The position numbers and the translations under genes were made by a program. The notes beneath the pieces are model-generated. The model was not told the DNA's origin and did no database searches. It worked only from the letters and a program-made list of their open reading frames with translations. Positions 58,501-60,959 of a stretch of 64,000 bases of DNA are shown one piece after another (position 1 is the stretch's first letter; each line of letters opens with the position of its first letter). The stretch is from Mixophyes australis. Its lineage: Eukaryota; Chordata; Amphibia; Anura; Limnodynastidae. The stretch is from the NCBI GenBank assembly GCA_036250195.1, contig JAVHZZ010000006.1:79840416-79904415 (forward strand), written 5' to 3'.

Positions 58501-60339
58501 TCTCATAGGCCTGTGCAAATCTCTACTCCTGCGTACAAGCTGCTAGCTTGCTTTGCACACCCAAGCAGTTTGGTGACAAAAACTAGGTGCACAGCTGCAC
58601 TAAAGAGATTTTGCAATTTTGTCCAGTTTAATCATGTAGCGCTCACTGGAAAACCACTTCAGCCTTCCACCTTATGGCATATTCTTCATCATCATCATCA
58701 TCATCATTTATTTATATACTCTATAGCAGTGTTATCAGTTGATGATAAATACAACACTTATTTGTGCATAAATGATTTCTGTAGCTTCTGTGAGCAGTGT
58801 CTACTGCACACCGATATATAACCCAGTTGAAGCACCACCATTGTTCTTATTGTATTTTTTTAGATGACCTTCTAGTACATATATTTGCTATACCACTTCT
58901 ATCTGCACCATCTTCGTAATTCATGTAGAAAGAACAACTTTATTTTTGACAAAACATTTGTTTAGATGGCAGGAAGATGAGGGGGAGCTGAAGACACATT
59001 TGAGAACCACGCATGACTGCCTGTTGTTTACAAACATACTCCCACAGAAATGTCCTTATCCAAAGGTAGAACATAAAAACAGATAGTACTTTCATATTTA
59101 GTTTCCTGCACACAGCACAAGTAATAGATAACAAAAGTTGTCCCTTCAGTTTTAATAGAGGATGACAGACTATGTTAACACTTACCCATACCCCTCTTTA
59201 TTACATATAGTTTACATATTGGTGTCACCTGTGAAGAATGGCCAGAGCGATTCGTGCTGGATGCCCATACTACAAGCTTCTGGCTCAATATGTAATTCAT
59301 TAACTGTTAGTTCAGAAACTGATTTTAGATATACATAATGGACAAATCTTCAGTCATCAGATAAATAATTTCTAGTCACAAGTGTTTATCATCAGCAATT
59401 TTCTAAGATTGTTGGTCGCTTTTCTAATTAATTAAGGCAGTCTCATATAAAGGTTTTGATCTCCACCCACACTTCAAAGATTTGAAGTTATTTGTTAAAT
59501 TTTTTTTTTATCATTTTGGATGACTAAATCCATGGATATGTGGCCAGCCTAAGCGGTAGATAAAGAGAGATAGATGTATAGGGGGAGACAAAAGGGGGAT
59601 ATTGATCAGGGCCTGATTATCCAATTGGCTGACTAGGCTGCAGCCTAGGTCGCATAGCTTTTGGGGGGCGCACAATTTTTGTGGGTGCAATATAGGAGAA
59701 TAGTTCTCCAAAATAAAAAGCAAACCTGAAAGAAAAATGTAGTAAGGTTTTAATCTTGAAAAAGCCAAGTAGAGCTGAGTTTTAGGGGGGTAAAAAGGTA
59801 GCTGAATTTTAAATTAAGGACAAGTTTGTTTTTACCTACCATGTTTTAGGCTTGTGTGGAAGGCGAGGGGGCGCTATGAGCATATTGGCCTAGGGCGGCC
59901 TGAACCCTTAATCAGGCCCTGATATTTATGAAAGGTATCATAAAAAACATTGATGGAAAATAAATAAGCCTGTTGATCCCAGAATGTCCAAGGCACAAGC
60001 TGCAGTTTTTATTTATTTTATTATTACAGCACATATAGTATACAGTATGACCTTTTGTCTTATGGGACAAGGAGGGTTGTGTAAAAATGTGTAGTAGCGG
60101 CTGCATTTTTTATAGAAATTCATATTTACTTTCTGCTTACAGATCACTGACCGGCTGACTGAGGAAAGGAGAAGTCTCTCCGATGTGATCCGTCAGGAGT
60201 TTGCAGACAGACTTGTAGTGACGGAGGAAGAAAATAAGCGTTTAAAAATTGAGGCATCTGAGGCACATGCACGACATCGTCTGGAGCTAGAAAGGGTGGC
60301 TCGTGAAAAGGAGGAGGAACTGGAGGAGGTCCATAAGCG
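5187..60339 (+). CDS. CEP131: CEP131 (AZI1) gene, 15 internal coding exons
   Basis: CEP131 is a coiled-coil protein of centriolar satellites and the ciliary base, needed for cilium formation and centrosome function. Exons: 5187-5349, 6110-6198, 6281-6448, 6546-6746, 11415-11552, 11740-11865, 19422-19538, 25297-25399, 35831-36032, 38195-38302, 40070-40187, 40491-40565, 49615-49757, 57824-58001 and 60143-60339. All have AG acceptors and GT donors, and the phases join without a stop. The deduced chain is rich in E, K, R and Q with long heptad-like stretches. Blocks resembling the vertebrate protein include [58 protein letters not shown] and VIRQEF.DRL. The N-terminus with its IQ motif and the last exon are outside the window. 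Splice calls are by eye, but the agreement in phase is strong. Confidence 0.95.
5350..6109. other. CEP131 intron, T-rich, no element recognised
   Basis: Contains an 18-base T run near 5631-5648 and general A/T richness. Open frames on both strands around 5609-5858 show no similarity I recognise. Confidence 0.5.
6110..6198 (+). CDS. CEP131: CEP131 exon b
   Basis: An 89-nt exon between TTCTGTTCAG and GTGTGT. With the single base carried from exon a it encodes [11 protein letters not shown]...SVQ and ends on a codon boundary. It falls in the poorly conserved linker of CEP131, so it is supported by phase and splice signals rather than by strong similarity. Confidence 0.75.
6281..6448 (+). CDS. 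CEP131: CEP131 exon c
   Basis: A 168-nt exon (56 codons, phase 0 at both ends) after TTGTTTAG, donor GTAAGA. The centre, [18 protein letters not shown], corresponds to the LEELLHTLQLLEKEP segment of mammalian CEP131. Confidence 0.87.
6546..6746 (+). CDS. CEP131: CEP131 exon d
   Basis: A 201-nt exon (67 codons, phase 0) after CTTTCAG, donor GTAAAT. It has SLTADNIE and [18 protein letters not shown], the latter closely matching [18 protein letters not shown] in mammals. This is one of the clearest gene-identifying blocks. Confidence 0.93.
6960..7330 (+). pseudogene. DIRS RNase H-domain fragment
   Basis: Degenerate + strand reading contains VTTDASL (the TDAS motif of DIRS/Ngaro RNase H) and, in another frame, [21 protein letters not shown], resembling the DNTTAVAYINRQGGTRS motif. 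Frameshifts and stops separate them. Together with the recombinase fragment at 10862-10975 it may be an old DIRS copy into which the 7950-10461 element was inserted. Confidence 0.55.
7331..7949. other. Unassigned, probably further DIRS debris
   Basis: Lies between a DIRS RNase H fragment and a DIRS terminal repeat. A 145-codon frame (7261-7698) reads through it, but beyond its RNase H-like beginning I recognise no domain. Confidence 0.35.
7954..8085 (+). repeat. DIRS element 1 left inverted terminal repeat
   Basis: Reverse complement of 10310-10445 with shared blocks CTGCTACCATGGGTT, GTTTTACCTACAGACAG-like text and CCCCTGCATYCTCAGTGTA. Confidence 0.8.
8482..8905 (-). pseudogene. Inverted DIRS fragment: post-RNase H segment plus terminal repeat
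   Basis: On the minus strand a frame (8861-8490) reads [20 protein letters not shown], then [14 protein letters not shown] and VILVAP-like text: the conserved segment between RNase H and recombinase in DIRS elements. Its plus-strand right flank (8815-8905) contains AACTCCTAGTCCCACTACTA and CCCCAATATCTCGCAGTGT, the terminal repeat of the same family as the element at 43561-45592. Terminus and RNase H-side coding directly abut, so the piece is rearranged. Confidence 0.65.
9390..10110 (+). pseudogene. DIRS tyrosine recombinase pseudogene (element 1)
   Basis: Degenerate frames give [23 protein letters not shown], then [31 protein letters not shown] (the first catalytic arginine motif SA.RVSEL), and near the end [13 protein letters not shown] (close to the catalytic tyrosine region). 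Frameshifts separate the blocks. Tyrosine recombinase integrates the circular DNA copy of DIRS elements. Confidence 0.75.
10146..10245 (+). repeat. DIRS element 1 internal complementary region
   Basis: The first half (CATGGTAGCAGTG then CCCCCAGATAGGATGAAAG) is the reverse complement of the left end. The second half (CTCTGAGTCCATCTGGGGG) is the reverse complement of the right end. This is the template region that DIRS elements use to rebuild their ends as a circle. Confidence 0.75.
10310..10445 (+). repeat. DIRS element 1 right inverted terminal repeat
   Basis: Inverted match to 7954-8085. It ends CATGGTAGCAG then TTTCCCCCAGATGGACTC. Relative to the internal complementary region the extreme right end lacks about 18 bp. 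Confidence 0.75.
10862..10975 (+). pseudogene. DIRS recombinase C-terminal fragment
   Basis: A frame reads [20 protein letters not shown], similar to the [14 protein letters not shown] block that carries the catalytic tyrosine of DIRS recombinases. It lies outside element 1 and may belong with the RNase H fragment at 6960-7330. Confidence 0.45.
10976..11414. other. CEP131 intron, no element recognised
   Basis: Mixed sequence leading to the exon e acceptor. Minus-strand open frames here (72 and 65 codons) show no recognisable domain. Confidence 0.45.
11415..11552 (+). CDS. CEP131: CEP131 exon e
   Basis: A 138-nt exon (46 codons, phase 0) after GTCACAAG. It ends LLQTAL before the donor GTGGGT, which is weaker than consensus. 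It carries [19 protein letters not shown], matching the start of the long central coiled coil (EVSTSVMRLKLEVEEKKQA in mammals). The preceding 4.7-kb intron is filled with DIRS sequence. Confidence 0.92.
11740..11865 (+). CDS. CEP131: CEP131 exon f
   Basis: A 126-nt exon (42 codons, phase 0) between TTCACAG and GTAAAC. It encodes [18 protein letters not shown] and [14 protein letters not shown], nearly identical in pattern to mammalian CEP131. The intron after it (7.6 kb) holds the LINE with the nested DIRS element. Confidence 0.95.
11905..12511 (+). mobile_element. L2/CR1-like LINE, 5' piece (interrupted)
   Basis: Reverse-transcriptase text in broken frames: [39 protein letters not shown], then [16 protein letters not shown] and [17 protein letters not shown], where the DLS.AFDTVDH motif holds a catalytic aspartate. 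It stops within the RT at 12511 and resumes at 17504, because a DIRS element was inserted. LINEs of this type copy their RNA by target-primed reverse transcription. Confidence 0.85.
12519..12634 (+). repeat. DIRS element 2 left inverted terminal repeat
   Basis: Begins CCTACTCCATGGCAGCCC, with GGTTAATCCCTGATCAGCTA and GGCAGCTCCTCCTCTTCCTC. The reverse complement is at 17347-17460 with only a few mismatches over about 115 bp, so the insertion is fairly young. Confidence 0.93.
13048..14100 (+). pseudogene. DIRS element 2 gag-like gene, possibly with an intron
   Basis: Starts [14 protein letters not shown] at 13048. After GTAAGC at 13092 the frame is lost, but joining 13091 to 13183 across a GT...AG segment restores [20 protein letters not shown], then [17 protein letters not shown] with a zinc-knuckle-like cysteine pattern. 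A run of seven C at 13324-13330 shifts the frame before [10 protein letters not shown]. Further shifts occur near 13780. The C-terminal part has [10 protein letters not shown]. Gag would package the element's RNA. Confidence 0.7.
14200..15280 (+). pseudogene. DIRS element 2 reverse transcriptase
   Basis: Reads [80 protein letters not shown] and then [11 protein letters not shown] at 14828-14860. The last block should be YLDD, but both aspartates are replaced (YLEY at 14834-14845). Together with at least three frame changes the enzyme cannot be active. The order RT-RNase H-recombinase is normal for DIRS. Confidence 0.85.
15281..15720 (+). pseudogene. DIRS element 2 RNase H domain
   Basis: [13 protein letters not shown] near 15322, [13 protein letters not shown], an in-frame TGA at 15490-15492, then [18 protein letters not shown] and [20 protein letters not shown]. 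The acidic residues of the RNase H core are present but split by the stop codon, which lies where an arginine (CGA) is likely ancestral. Confidence 0.8.
15721..16079 (+). pseudogene. DIRS element 2 segment between RNase H and recombinase
   Basis: Reads [20 protein letters not shown], then [16 protein letters not shown] and [15 protein letters not shown], the conserved segment found in all the DIRS copies here (compare minus strand 8861-8490 and 55953-55693). Its activity is not established; in some DIRS elements a methyltransferase-like domain follows RNase H. Confidence 0.7.
16080..17119 (+). pseudogene. DIRS element 2 tyrosine recombinase
   Basis: Reads [60 protein letters not shown] and LVAIASAR, then TGA at 16557-16559 followed by IGDMHAL; the TGA sits where the catalytic arginine of SAKR.GEL is expected (CGA to TGA). 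The distal part keeps [11 protein letters not shown] (HxxR, 16943-16954) and [13 protein letters not shown] (candidate tyrosine 17051-17053), ending KSLQQAL. A frameshift occurs near 16840. Confidence 0.85.
17199..17290 (+). repeat. DIRS element 2 internal complementary region
   Basis: GGGCTGCCATGGAGTAGGAA is the reverse complement of the element's left end; ATTTCCTTTCCTTGAAATAC then TCCATTGCAGCCC is the reverse complement of its right end. The two halves are joined end to end, the signature of the DIRS internal complementary region. Confidence 0.9.
17347..17460 (+). repeat. DIRS element 2 right inverted terminal repeat
   Basis: Reverse complement of 12519-12634, ending GGGCTGCCATGGAGTA. Beyond it 17461-17503 forms the right terminal extension, mirrored in the internal complementary region. 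Confidence 0.93.
17504..18620 (+). mobile_element. L2/CR1-like LINE, 3' piece
   Basis: Resumes with [11 protein letters not shown], then [12 protein letters not shown] text, [13 protein letters not shown] (LHWLPV..RI equivalent), [12 protein letters not shown], and [34 protein letters not shown], the C-terminal RT hallmark of L2/CR1 LINEs. The 3' UTR has AATGTAAGCCCTC, then CGGCGCTATGGAGTACTGTG and a short AATAAC/AATAAT tail. Frameshifts are frequent. Same element as 11905-12511. Confidence 0.88.
18621..19421. other. CEP131 intron, nothing recognised
   Basis: Single-copy-looking A/T-rich sequence between the LINE tail and exon g. Confidence 0.45.
19422..19538 (+). CDS. CEP131: CEP131 exon g
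   Basis: A 117-nt exon (39 codons, phase 0) after TTTCCACAG, donor GTGAGA. It encodes [20 protein letters not shown] through QDQHEM, continuing directly from FIDQ of exon f, and matches LIEDKKVLSEKCEAVVAELK of the mammalian protein. Confidence 0.95.
19539..20923. other. CEP131 intron, nothing recognised
   Basis: Contains a polypyrimidine stretch (20515-20555) and a short TG run near 20720. No coding or repeat structure is recognised. Short open frames have no similarity. Confidence 0.45.
20924..21188. mobile_element. Short terminal-inverted-repeat element (MITE-like)
   Basis: Termini ACTCCCAAC (20924) and GTTGGGAGGT (ending 21188) are inverted. The inner right side reads CCATAATTCGGGACAG. 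No clear target duplication, so the superfamily is not assigned. Confidence 0.45.
21189..22110. other. CEP131 intron, nothing recognised
   Basis: No coding or mobile-element structure identified. Confidence 0.4.
22130..22870 (-). mobile_element. Possible L1-like 3' region, minus strand (tentative)
   Basis: On the + strand it begins near TTTTAACTTTTCATTTAG and carries G-rich text (GGTGGAATATATAGTCTGTC, a 13-G run near 22603-22616) similar in character to the 3' region of the minus-strand L1 at 50213-51236. No conserved protein block is visible. Confidence 0.25.
22871..23663. other. CEP131 intron, nothing recognised
   Basis: A/T-rich, no structure identified up to the duplication that flanks the U2-headed retrocopy. 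Confidence 0.4.
23664..24409 (+). mobile_element. U2 snRNA-headed chimeric retrocopy with 23-bp target duplication
   Basis: The direct repeat AAATACAGTAATAGATCTG + GCTT (left, 23664-23686) and + ACTT (right, about 24387-24409) encloses an insert that begins exactly at the U2 snRNA 5' end (23687) and ends in an A-rich stretch (ACTTAAAATAAA). This is the layout of an L1-mobilised retrocopy: long target duplication, A-rich 3' end, and a 5' small-RNA head made by template switching during reverse transcription. The 650-nt body after the head is not recognised. An alternative is a SINE family with a U2-derived head. Confidence 0.75.
23687..23722 (+). ncRNA. U2 snRNA 5'-end pseudogene fragment (36 nt)
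   Basis: ACCGCTTCTCTGCC then TTTTGATTAAGATCAAGTG and TAG align to nt 1-36 of vertebrate U2 (ATCGCTTCTCGGCC, TTTTGGCTAAGATCAAGTG, TAG) with four mismatches. It stops before the branch-point recognition sequence, so it cannot be a working U2 gene. Position 1 of U2 coincides with the end of the target duplication. Confidence 0.85.
24410..25296. other. CEP131 intron, nothing recognised
   Basis: No element identified. T-rich stretch near 24832-24850. Confidence 0.4.
25297..25399 (+). CDS. CEP131: CEP131 exon h
   Basis: A 103-nt exon after GTCTTCCAG. It ends one base into a glycine codon at GTAAAT. It encodes [20 protein letters not shown] and then [13 protein letters not shown], one of the most conserved stretches of the central coiled coil. 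Confidence 0.96.
25590..26200 (+). other. Possible old coding relic, unclassified
   Basis: A frame at 25673-25873 ([15 protein letters not shown], then GPRPRFKF) has an R/P/F-rich pattern reminiscent of a DIRS gag C-terminus, and (GAT)n occurs at 25871-25886. The evidence is too weak for a family call. Confidence 0.2.
26201..27500. other. CEP131 intron, nothing recognised
   Basis: Includes a short tandem TTTCCTATTA series near 26681-26713. Otherwise no recognised structure. Confidence 0.4.
27502..27620 (+). repeat. Relic of the L2-like LINE/SINE 3' tail
   Basis: GTGAGCTTTTTAAGCAGGATT followed by CAATGTCGGTGCTTTATAAA matches the TGTAAGCTC...GGGCAGG...GGCGC.TTATAAATAA module seen at the ends of the LINE and SINE copies in this window. 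Confidence 0.55.
27621..29456. other. CEP131 intron, nothing recognised
   Basis: No coding or mobile element identified. A T-rich tract is present near 28829-28850. Confidence 0.4.
29530..31151 (-). pseudogene. Tc1 transposase pseudogene (DD34E type)
   Basis: N-terminal helix-turn-helix: [16 protein letters not shown] and [16 protein letters not shown] (31148-30960). Catalytic part: [48 protein letters not shown] and [18 protein letters not shown]. In functional relatives the triad is D (VLWSDE), D (QQDNAP) and E. Here the first is Glu (WSEE) and the second is lost (QHVCTP), while the final E remains with the 34-residue spacing. The middle is broken by the LTR and frameshifts. Confidence 0.9.
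30214..30802. mobile_element. Solo LTR-like insertion in the Tc1 element
   Basis: 589 bp starting TGTCACGGTAGAACTGC and ending GGCGCCTGACA, i.e. TG...CA termini as in LTRs. It sits within Tc1 text that otherwise joins (AGGCTTGCATGCAGCTGCTC and TTGGCCATGGAAATCC). The 5-bp flanks CTCTG and CTTGG do not match well, so the target duplication is degraded or the border is off by a few bases. Open frames on both strands are not recognised as proteins. Confidence 0.65.
31284..31438. other. CEP131 intron between Tc1 and (AT)n
   Basis: Nothing recognised. Confidence 0.4.
31439..31507. repeat. (AT)n microsatellite
   Basis: About 68 bp of nearly pure TA/AT dinucleotide. Confidence 0.97.
31662..31874. 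mobile_element. CpG-rich palindromic MITE, 213 bp
   Basis: Termini GGGGCATATTCAATTCCGAT (left) and the exact inverse (right), flanked by AGT on both sides (31659-31661 and 31875-31877), a 3-bp target duplication as in PIF/Harbinger elements. The centre is palindromic (GCAGCCCATAGGGCTGC) with arms GGATTTTCGT / ACGAAAATCC. It has many CpG sites, which is unusual among the A/T-rich neighbours. Confidence 0.85.
31875..32673. other. Repeat-like intronic DNA, unclassified
   Basis: Contains GACGCGTTTCCCTGTTACAA then GGCTTCATCAGAGG (32562-32598), text I have seen repeatedly in amphibian DNA, but no ends could be defined. Confidence 0.35.
32674..32892. repeat. Long inverted repeat (75-bp arms, about 70-bp loop)
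   Basis: Left arm 32674-32748 (CTGATCCAGATTGTTCATTC ... CACTTTCATGGAGTAAGTAA) is the reverse complement of the right arm 32818-32892 with one 1-base indel seen. The loop holds a second small inverted repeat (TTATACATAA / TTATGTATAA). No coding content. Confidence 0.92.
33151..33174. repeat. (GT)n microsatellite
   Basis: About 12 GT units. Confidence 0.95.
33175..34838. other. CEP131 intron, nothing recognised
   Basis: A/T-rich. The 33812-34042 stretch has repeated GCCAY/CTGTG text, but no unit could be defined. Confidence 0.4.
34839..34995. mobile_element. hAT-like MITE, 157 bp
   Basis: Inverted termini CAGTGGCGGAACTA and TAGTTCTGCCTCTG (one mismatch pair plus small differences). The 8-bp flanks (ACTGACAT / ACTACTGC) match poorly. 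Internally GGGGCCCATGG and GGGGCCCTCTGC. Confidence 0.55.
34996..35830. other. CEP131 intron, nothing recognised
   Basis: A/T-rich sequence up to the exon i acceptor. Confidence 0.4.
35831..36032 (+). CDS. CEP131: CEP131 exon i
   Basis: A 202-nt exon after CCTCACAG, donor GTAATC, ending two bases into an arginine codon. It encodes [32 protein letters not shown] and [14 protein letters not shown]. The 10.4-kb intron before it is the largest in the window and carries the Tc1 element, a solo LTR, MITEs and a long hairpin. Confidence 0.96.
36033..37300. other. CEP131 intron, nothing recognised
   Basis: 36200-36420 has text resembling the end of a dispersed repeat (CTGTACAGAGACC, GACTGTGGGAGGAAACCC), but no borders are visible. 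Confidence 0.35.
37301..37659 (+). mobile_element. tRNA-headed V-SINE with LINE-like tail
   Basis: The tRNA-like head begins CAGCACGGTGGCTTAGTGG, with an A box at 37309-37319 (TGGCTTAGTGG) and B box at 37352-37363 (GAGTTCGATTCC). Next comes the V-type core (GTGTGGAGTTTGTATGTTCT and GCGTGGGTTTCCTCCGGGTG). The tail GACTGTAAGCTCCATTGGGG, CAGTGCTGCGGAATTAGTGG, TATAAATAA ends in (GAT)n. The tail resembles the 3' ends of the L2-like LINEs here, so it would use that LINE's enzyme. Transcription would be by RNA polymerase III. Confidence 0.9.
37660..38194. other. CEP131 intron, nothing recognised
   Basis: No structure recognised between the SINE and exon j. Confidence 0.4.
38195..38302 (+). CDS. CEP131: CEP131 exon j
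   Basis: A 108-nt exon after TGTGCAG, donor GTGAGA. It starts one base into the arginine codon left by exon i and leaves two bases for the next. It encodes [20 protein letters not shown], then [16 protein letters not shown], matching QRQRLYSEVAEERERLGQQAAR in mammals. Confidence 0.95.
38670..39070 (-). repeat. Probable minus-strand copy of the L2/SINE-type 3' tail
   Basis: TTATTTATATGGAGCCACAG, then AATCCACAGCAC is the reverse complement of the GTGCTGYGGAATYTGTGGC..CATATAAATAA module. The body to the right (GA-rich to about 39070) is not recognised. Confidence 0.45.
39071..40069. other. CEP131 intron, nothing recognised
   Basis: No structure recognised. Confidence 0.4.
40070..40187 (+). CDS. 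CEP131: CEP131 exon k
   Basis: A 118-nt exon after GTCTTACAG, donor GTTATA. It completes the arginine codon and encodes [14 protein letters not shown], then [14 protein letters not shown]. The donor is unusual (GTTATA) but the frame and the homology fix the border. Confidence 0.94.
40491..40565 (+). CDS. CEP131: CEP131 exon l
   Basis: The shortest exon, 75 nt (25 codons, phase 0), between GATTGCAG and GTAAAT. It encodes [20 protein letters not shown] and RKKE, corresponding to MELNTLKQQLELERQAWE in mammals. It is followed by a 9-kb repeat-filled intron. Confidence 0.94.
40566..41059. other. CEP131 intron, nothing recognised
   Basis: No structure recognised before the LINE copy. Confidence 0.4.
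41060..43055 (+). mobile_element. L2/CR1-like LINE, second copy, internally deleted
   Basis: Endonuclease domain: [16 protein letters not shown], then [13 protein letters not shown] (GDFN expected; Gly to Glu), [16 protein letters not shown]. At about 41860-41885 the reading jumps from the linker ([13 protein letters not shown]) straight to [15 protein letters not shown], so the RT fingers and palm front are deleted (roughly 1 kb). It then continues [16 protein letters not shown] text, [20 protein letters not shown] and the C-terminal hallmark. 3' end: AATGTAAGCTCTCATGGGCA, CCGGCGCTACGGAATCTGTG, TTATAAATAAATAAG. Confidence 0.88.
43056..43560. other. CEP131 intron with an unrecognised 108-codon open frame
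   Basis: An open frame at 43199-43525 follows a splice-acceptor-like TGTTTTAACAG (ending 43182), but its product does not resemble CEP131, and exons l and m join in homology without extra sequence. Confidence 0.4.
44519..44790 (+). pseudogene. DIRS gag-like fragment, copy 1
   Basis: Starts [17 protein letters not shown]. After a frameshift it reads [19 protein letters not shown], then [20 protein letters not shown] with a CxxC...CxxC pattern, and [19 protein letters not shown]. This corresponds to the N-terminal part of DIRS gag. Confidence 0.6.
44905..45160 (+). pseudogene. DIRS gag-like fragment, copy 2
   Basis: About 385 bp after copy 1 the same protein pattern returns: [60 protein letters not shown]. 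The two copies differ at many positions, so the duplication is old. Confidence 0.6.
45785..46002 (+). mobile_element. L2-like LINE fragment (3' RT and tail)
   Basis: TTCTCCCACTTCGAATATTG then CAGCCTCCTTCCATCTGTCA corresponds to the SRLDYCN..L segment, and GCACTGTGGTCCATTGCAAA then TCAATGACAATAATTAG to the LINE 3' end. Internally deleted and degenerate. Confidence 0.5.
46130..47310 (+). mobile_element. L1/Tx1-like LINE, ORF2 C-terminal region
   Basis: A frame at 46664-46975 reads [57 protein letters not shown] and FQTIWVPGL, typical of the ORF2 C-terminus of L1/Tx1-type LINEs (AAR..IA..WK..P). Upstream text matches the Cys-containing H..W.CP..FW segment in broken frames. 5'-truncated and inactive. 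Confidence 0.75.
47448..47484. repeat. Perfect 16-bp hairpin
   Basis: GAGATTATGGGCTTGC, loop TGAAT, then GCAAGCCCATAATCTC. No mismatch in the stem. It is not followed by a T run and is not associated with a recognised RNA. Confidence 0.9.
47485..48058. other. CEP131 intron, nothing recognised
   Basis: No structure recognised. Confidence 0.4.
48059..48475. mobile_element. MITE, 417 bp, TA-flanked
   Basis: Termini AGGCTGGGTACACACTACAG and CTGTAGTGTGTACCCAGCCT are exact inverses, each flanked outside by TA. Target duplication is TA (Tc1/mariner-like), or longer if TAA/TTA is counted. Inner text is AT-rich with repeated AACGAT motifs. No coding. Confidence 0.85.
48593..48914. mobile_element. 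MITE with about 115-bp inverted arms
   Basis: Left arm (from ATAAAACACAGACTTAGC through CAGTCACACTATATCCGGCA, AAGAAAAC.., CACTGAAGAGCCC) mirrors the right arm, which ends TAAGTCTGTGTTTTTAT. Arms are roughly 85-90% alike by eye. The loop contains GTTAGGGTATGGGTTAGGGT. No transposase. Confidence 0.85.
48915..49149. other. CEP131 intron, nothing recognised
   Basis: Short unclassified stretch between a MITE and the minisatellite. Confidence 0.4.
49150..49455 (+). repeat. Minisatellite, 7 units of about 45 bp
   Basis: Units begin near 49151, 49195, 49248, 49292, 49336, 49381 and 49426 with CAATCAGAACATTAGAACAT-like text followed by GTTAGACCAACCTGTAGC-like text. Six spacings are 44-45 bp and one is 53 bp. 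It ends about 160 bp before exon m. Confidence 0.9.
49615..49757 (+). CDS. CEP131: CEP131 exon m
   Basis: A 143-nt exon after GACTATAG, donor GTGCTT, ending two bases into a codon. It encodes [20 protein letters not shown], then [20 protein letters not shown], a near match to the mammalian EEAWLLNREQELREEIRKGRD block. Confidence 0.96.
51242..51959. mobile_element. Solo LTR, 718 bp, with 5-bp target duplication GAAGT
   Basis: Starts TGTCACACGCC and ends ACCGTGACA (TG...CA), flanked by GAAGT at 51237-51241 and again at 51960-51964. The surrounding L1 text is continuous without it. 5-bp duplications are usual for Gypsy-type LTR elements. No internal retroelement coding, so recombination between two LTRs has removed the rest. 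Orientation was not determined. Confidence 0.88.
51510..51745. repeat. Tandem repeat inside the solo LTR (about 99-bp period)
   Basis: CGCCACTATCCCAGTGGTAA recurs at 51555 and 51654, each followed by CCAGTTGTCC and a GCTGACA block. Half-unit similarity (CTGTCCGCWGAG.TGACAYT) recurs about four times. Confidence 0.85.
51965..52230 (-). pseudogene. L1 ORF2 C-terminal region
   Basis: Minus-strand frame: [40 protein letters not shown] and SFSKLRRS, a pattern shared with L1/Tx1 ORF2 proteins (P...NP..PG...F..W...GI..L.DL). It stops where the LTR was inserted. Confidence 0.75.
52690..53330 (-). pseudogene. L1 reverse transcriptase fragment
   Basis: Readable blocks are VEKAFNT-like text, [37 protein letters not shown], then [20 protein letters not shown] and [17 protein letters not shown]. 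The catalytic F.DD block reads LFEVNLLA in place of LFADDLLL, so both aspartates are lost. The front part of the RT is missing. Confidence 0.75.
53421..53942 (-). pseudogene. L1 endonuclease domain
   Basis: Minus-strand frames read [20 protein letters not shown] (GDFN-type motif with F to L), then [20 protein letters not shown] (the SRID motif) and [16 protein letters not shown] (SDH.P motif with H to Y). The altered catalytic histidine and a frame break predict no activity. Confidence 0.8.
54535..56130 (-). pseudogene. DIRS RNase H to tyrosine recombinase fragment, minus strand
   Basis: From high to low coordinates: RNase H end (about 56130-55960), the W.QPDI segment (55953-55693), then recombinase: [40 protein letters not shown] (55430-55320) and [51 protein letters not shown] (54830-54590). 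HxxR is present (HSTR). Stops and frame changes separate the blocks. The first catalytic arginine region was not found. Confidence 0.75.
56440..57040 (+). mobile_element. DIRS right end: recombinase C-terminus plus terminal repeat
   Basis: The + strand reads [26 protein letters not shown] and [16 protein letters not shown] at about 56595-56730, the distal part of a DIRS recombinase. Then come CCTATTCTCTTAGTCCATTG (56784-56803, the inverse of the end CCCAAATGGACTAAGAG at 57001-57017) and AACTCCTGGCTGCACTCAAT. It points away from the minus-strand DIRS fragment at 54535-56130. Confidence 0.7.
57041..57823. other. CEP131 intron, nothing recognised
   Basis: No structure recognised before exon n. 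Confidence 0.4.
57824..58001 (+). CDS. CEP131: CEP131 exon n
   Basis: A 178-nt exon after CCTTTCAG, donor GTGAGG. It completes an arginine codon, then encodes [40 protein letters not shown] and [18 protein letters not shown]. The 8-kb intron before it contains a minus-strand L1, a solo LTR and DIRS fragments. Confidence 0.96.
58002..59606. other. CEP131 intron with one SINE-tail relic
   Basis: (ATC)n at 58686-58707, followed by ATTTATTTATATACTCTATA, is the reverse complement of the SINE/LINE tail ...TATAAATAAATGATGATG, so a minus-strand relic probably continues to the right. Otherwise nothing recognised. Confidence 0.45.
59607..59921. mobile_element. hAT-like MITE, 315 bp, with 8-bp target duplication
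   Basis: Termini CAGGGCCTGATTA and TAATCAGGCCCTG are exact inverses. Flanks ATATTGAT (59599-59606) and ATATTTAT (59922-59929) agree at 7 of 8 bases. The inside has CTGACTAGGCTGCAGCCTAG and GGCCTAGGGCGGCC. Non-coding. Confidence 0.9.
60143..60339 (+). CDS. CEP131: CEP131 exon o (last seen in window)
   Basis: A 197-nt exon after GCTTACAG, ending two bases into an arginine codon before GTCAGT. It encodes [20 protein letters not shown], then [15 protein letters not shown] and EELEEVHKR. Vertebrate CEP131 continues with about 45 more residues (VKTALARKEE-like). I found no matching exon from 60340 to 64000, so the last exon is probably downstream. Confidence 0.95.
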
Positions 60340-60959
60340 GTCAGTATTGAGATCCAATTGTTATTCTTACATATGAGGTGAAGGATTAATACTTTAAAAA
60401 GAGAACTCCATCTACATTTTTATGTTGTTTTCCTCAATTGATAAGATGACTTGCCAGAAGCTCACTAGTATAGAACAGCTCTATCATATCTGAGACAGGG
60501 TGCCTTTCGTACGGCAGTTTCTCCAGCAGTGATTTGTTGAAGTTGAGAAGATGGCTCGATACCGTAAAATCAAGAGTTTAATACAAGTGCGAATCAAGCA
60601 CCTCGCGACACTCTCCCTTATTCACTTCCATTCTTCTAGCTCAAGAGTCCCCACTATGTTCTCCTCCCACCTCCACTTGTGCAACTCCTTGGATGGCTGT
60701 CCCTTGATTGATGAGAAGACAACCCTTGGAGGTTGTCCCTGAGAGCCTTCTCTGTTACCTGACAGCCTATTGGTGGATTCAGCCTCTCACAGCATTTCAA
60801 CAGAGATCCATAGAGTTGTATTGCGCGCTGAGTATGGCTTCTAGTTTCCTGTTAAGTGAAATTTCTATGTTTGTTAAAAGAAGTTGCCACTTTCTTAAAG
60901 GTGTTTCAGCACTATACTACAAATCCACTGTGTCTGTTCACCCTCTTTTCAAATTAAAA
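60340..60959. other. CEP131 intron, nothing recognised
   Basis: No structure recognised; in particular no candidate for the last CEP131 exon. Confidence 0.4.
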
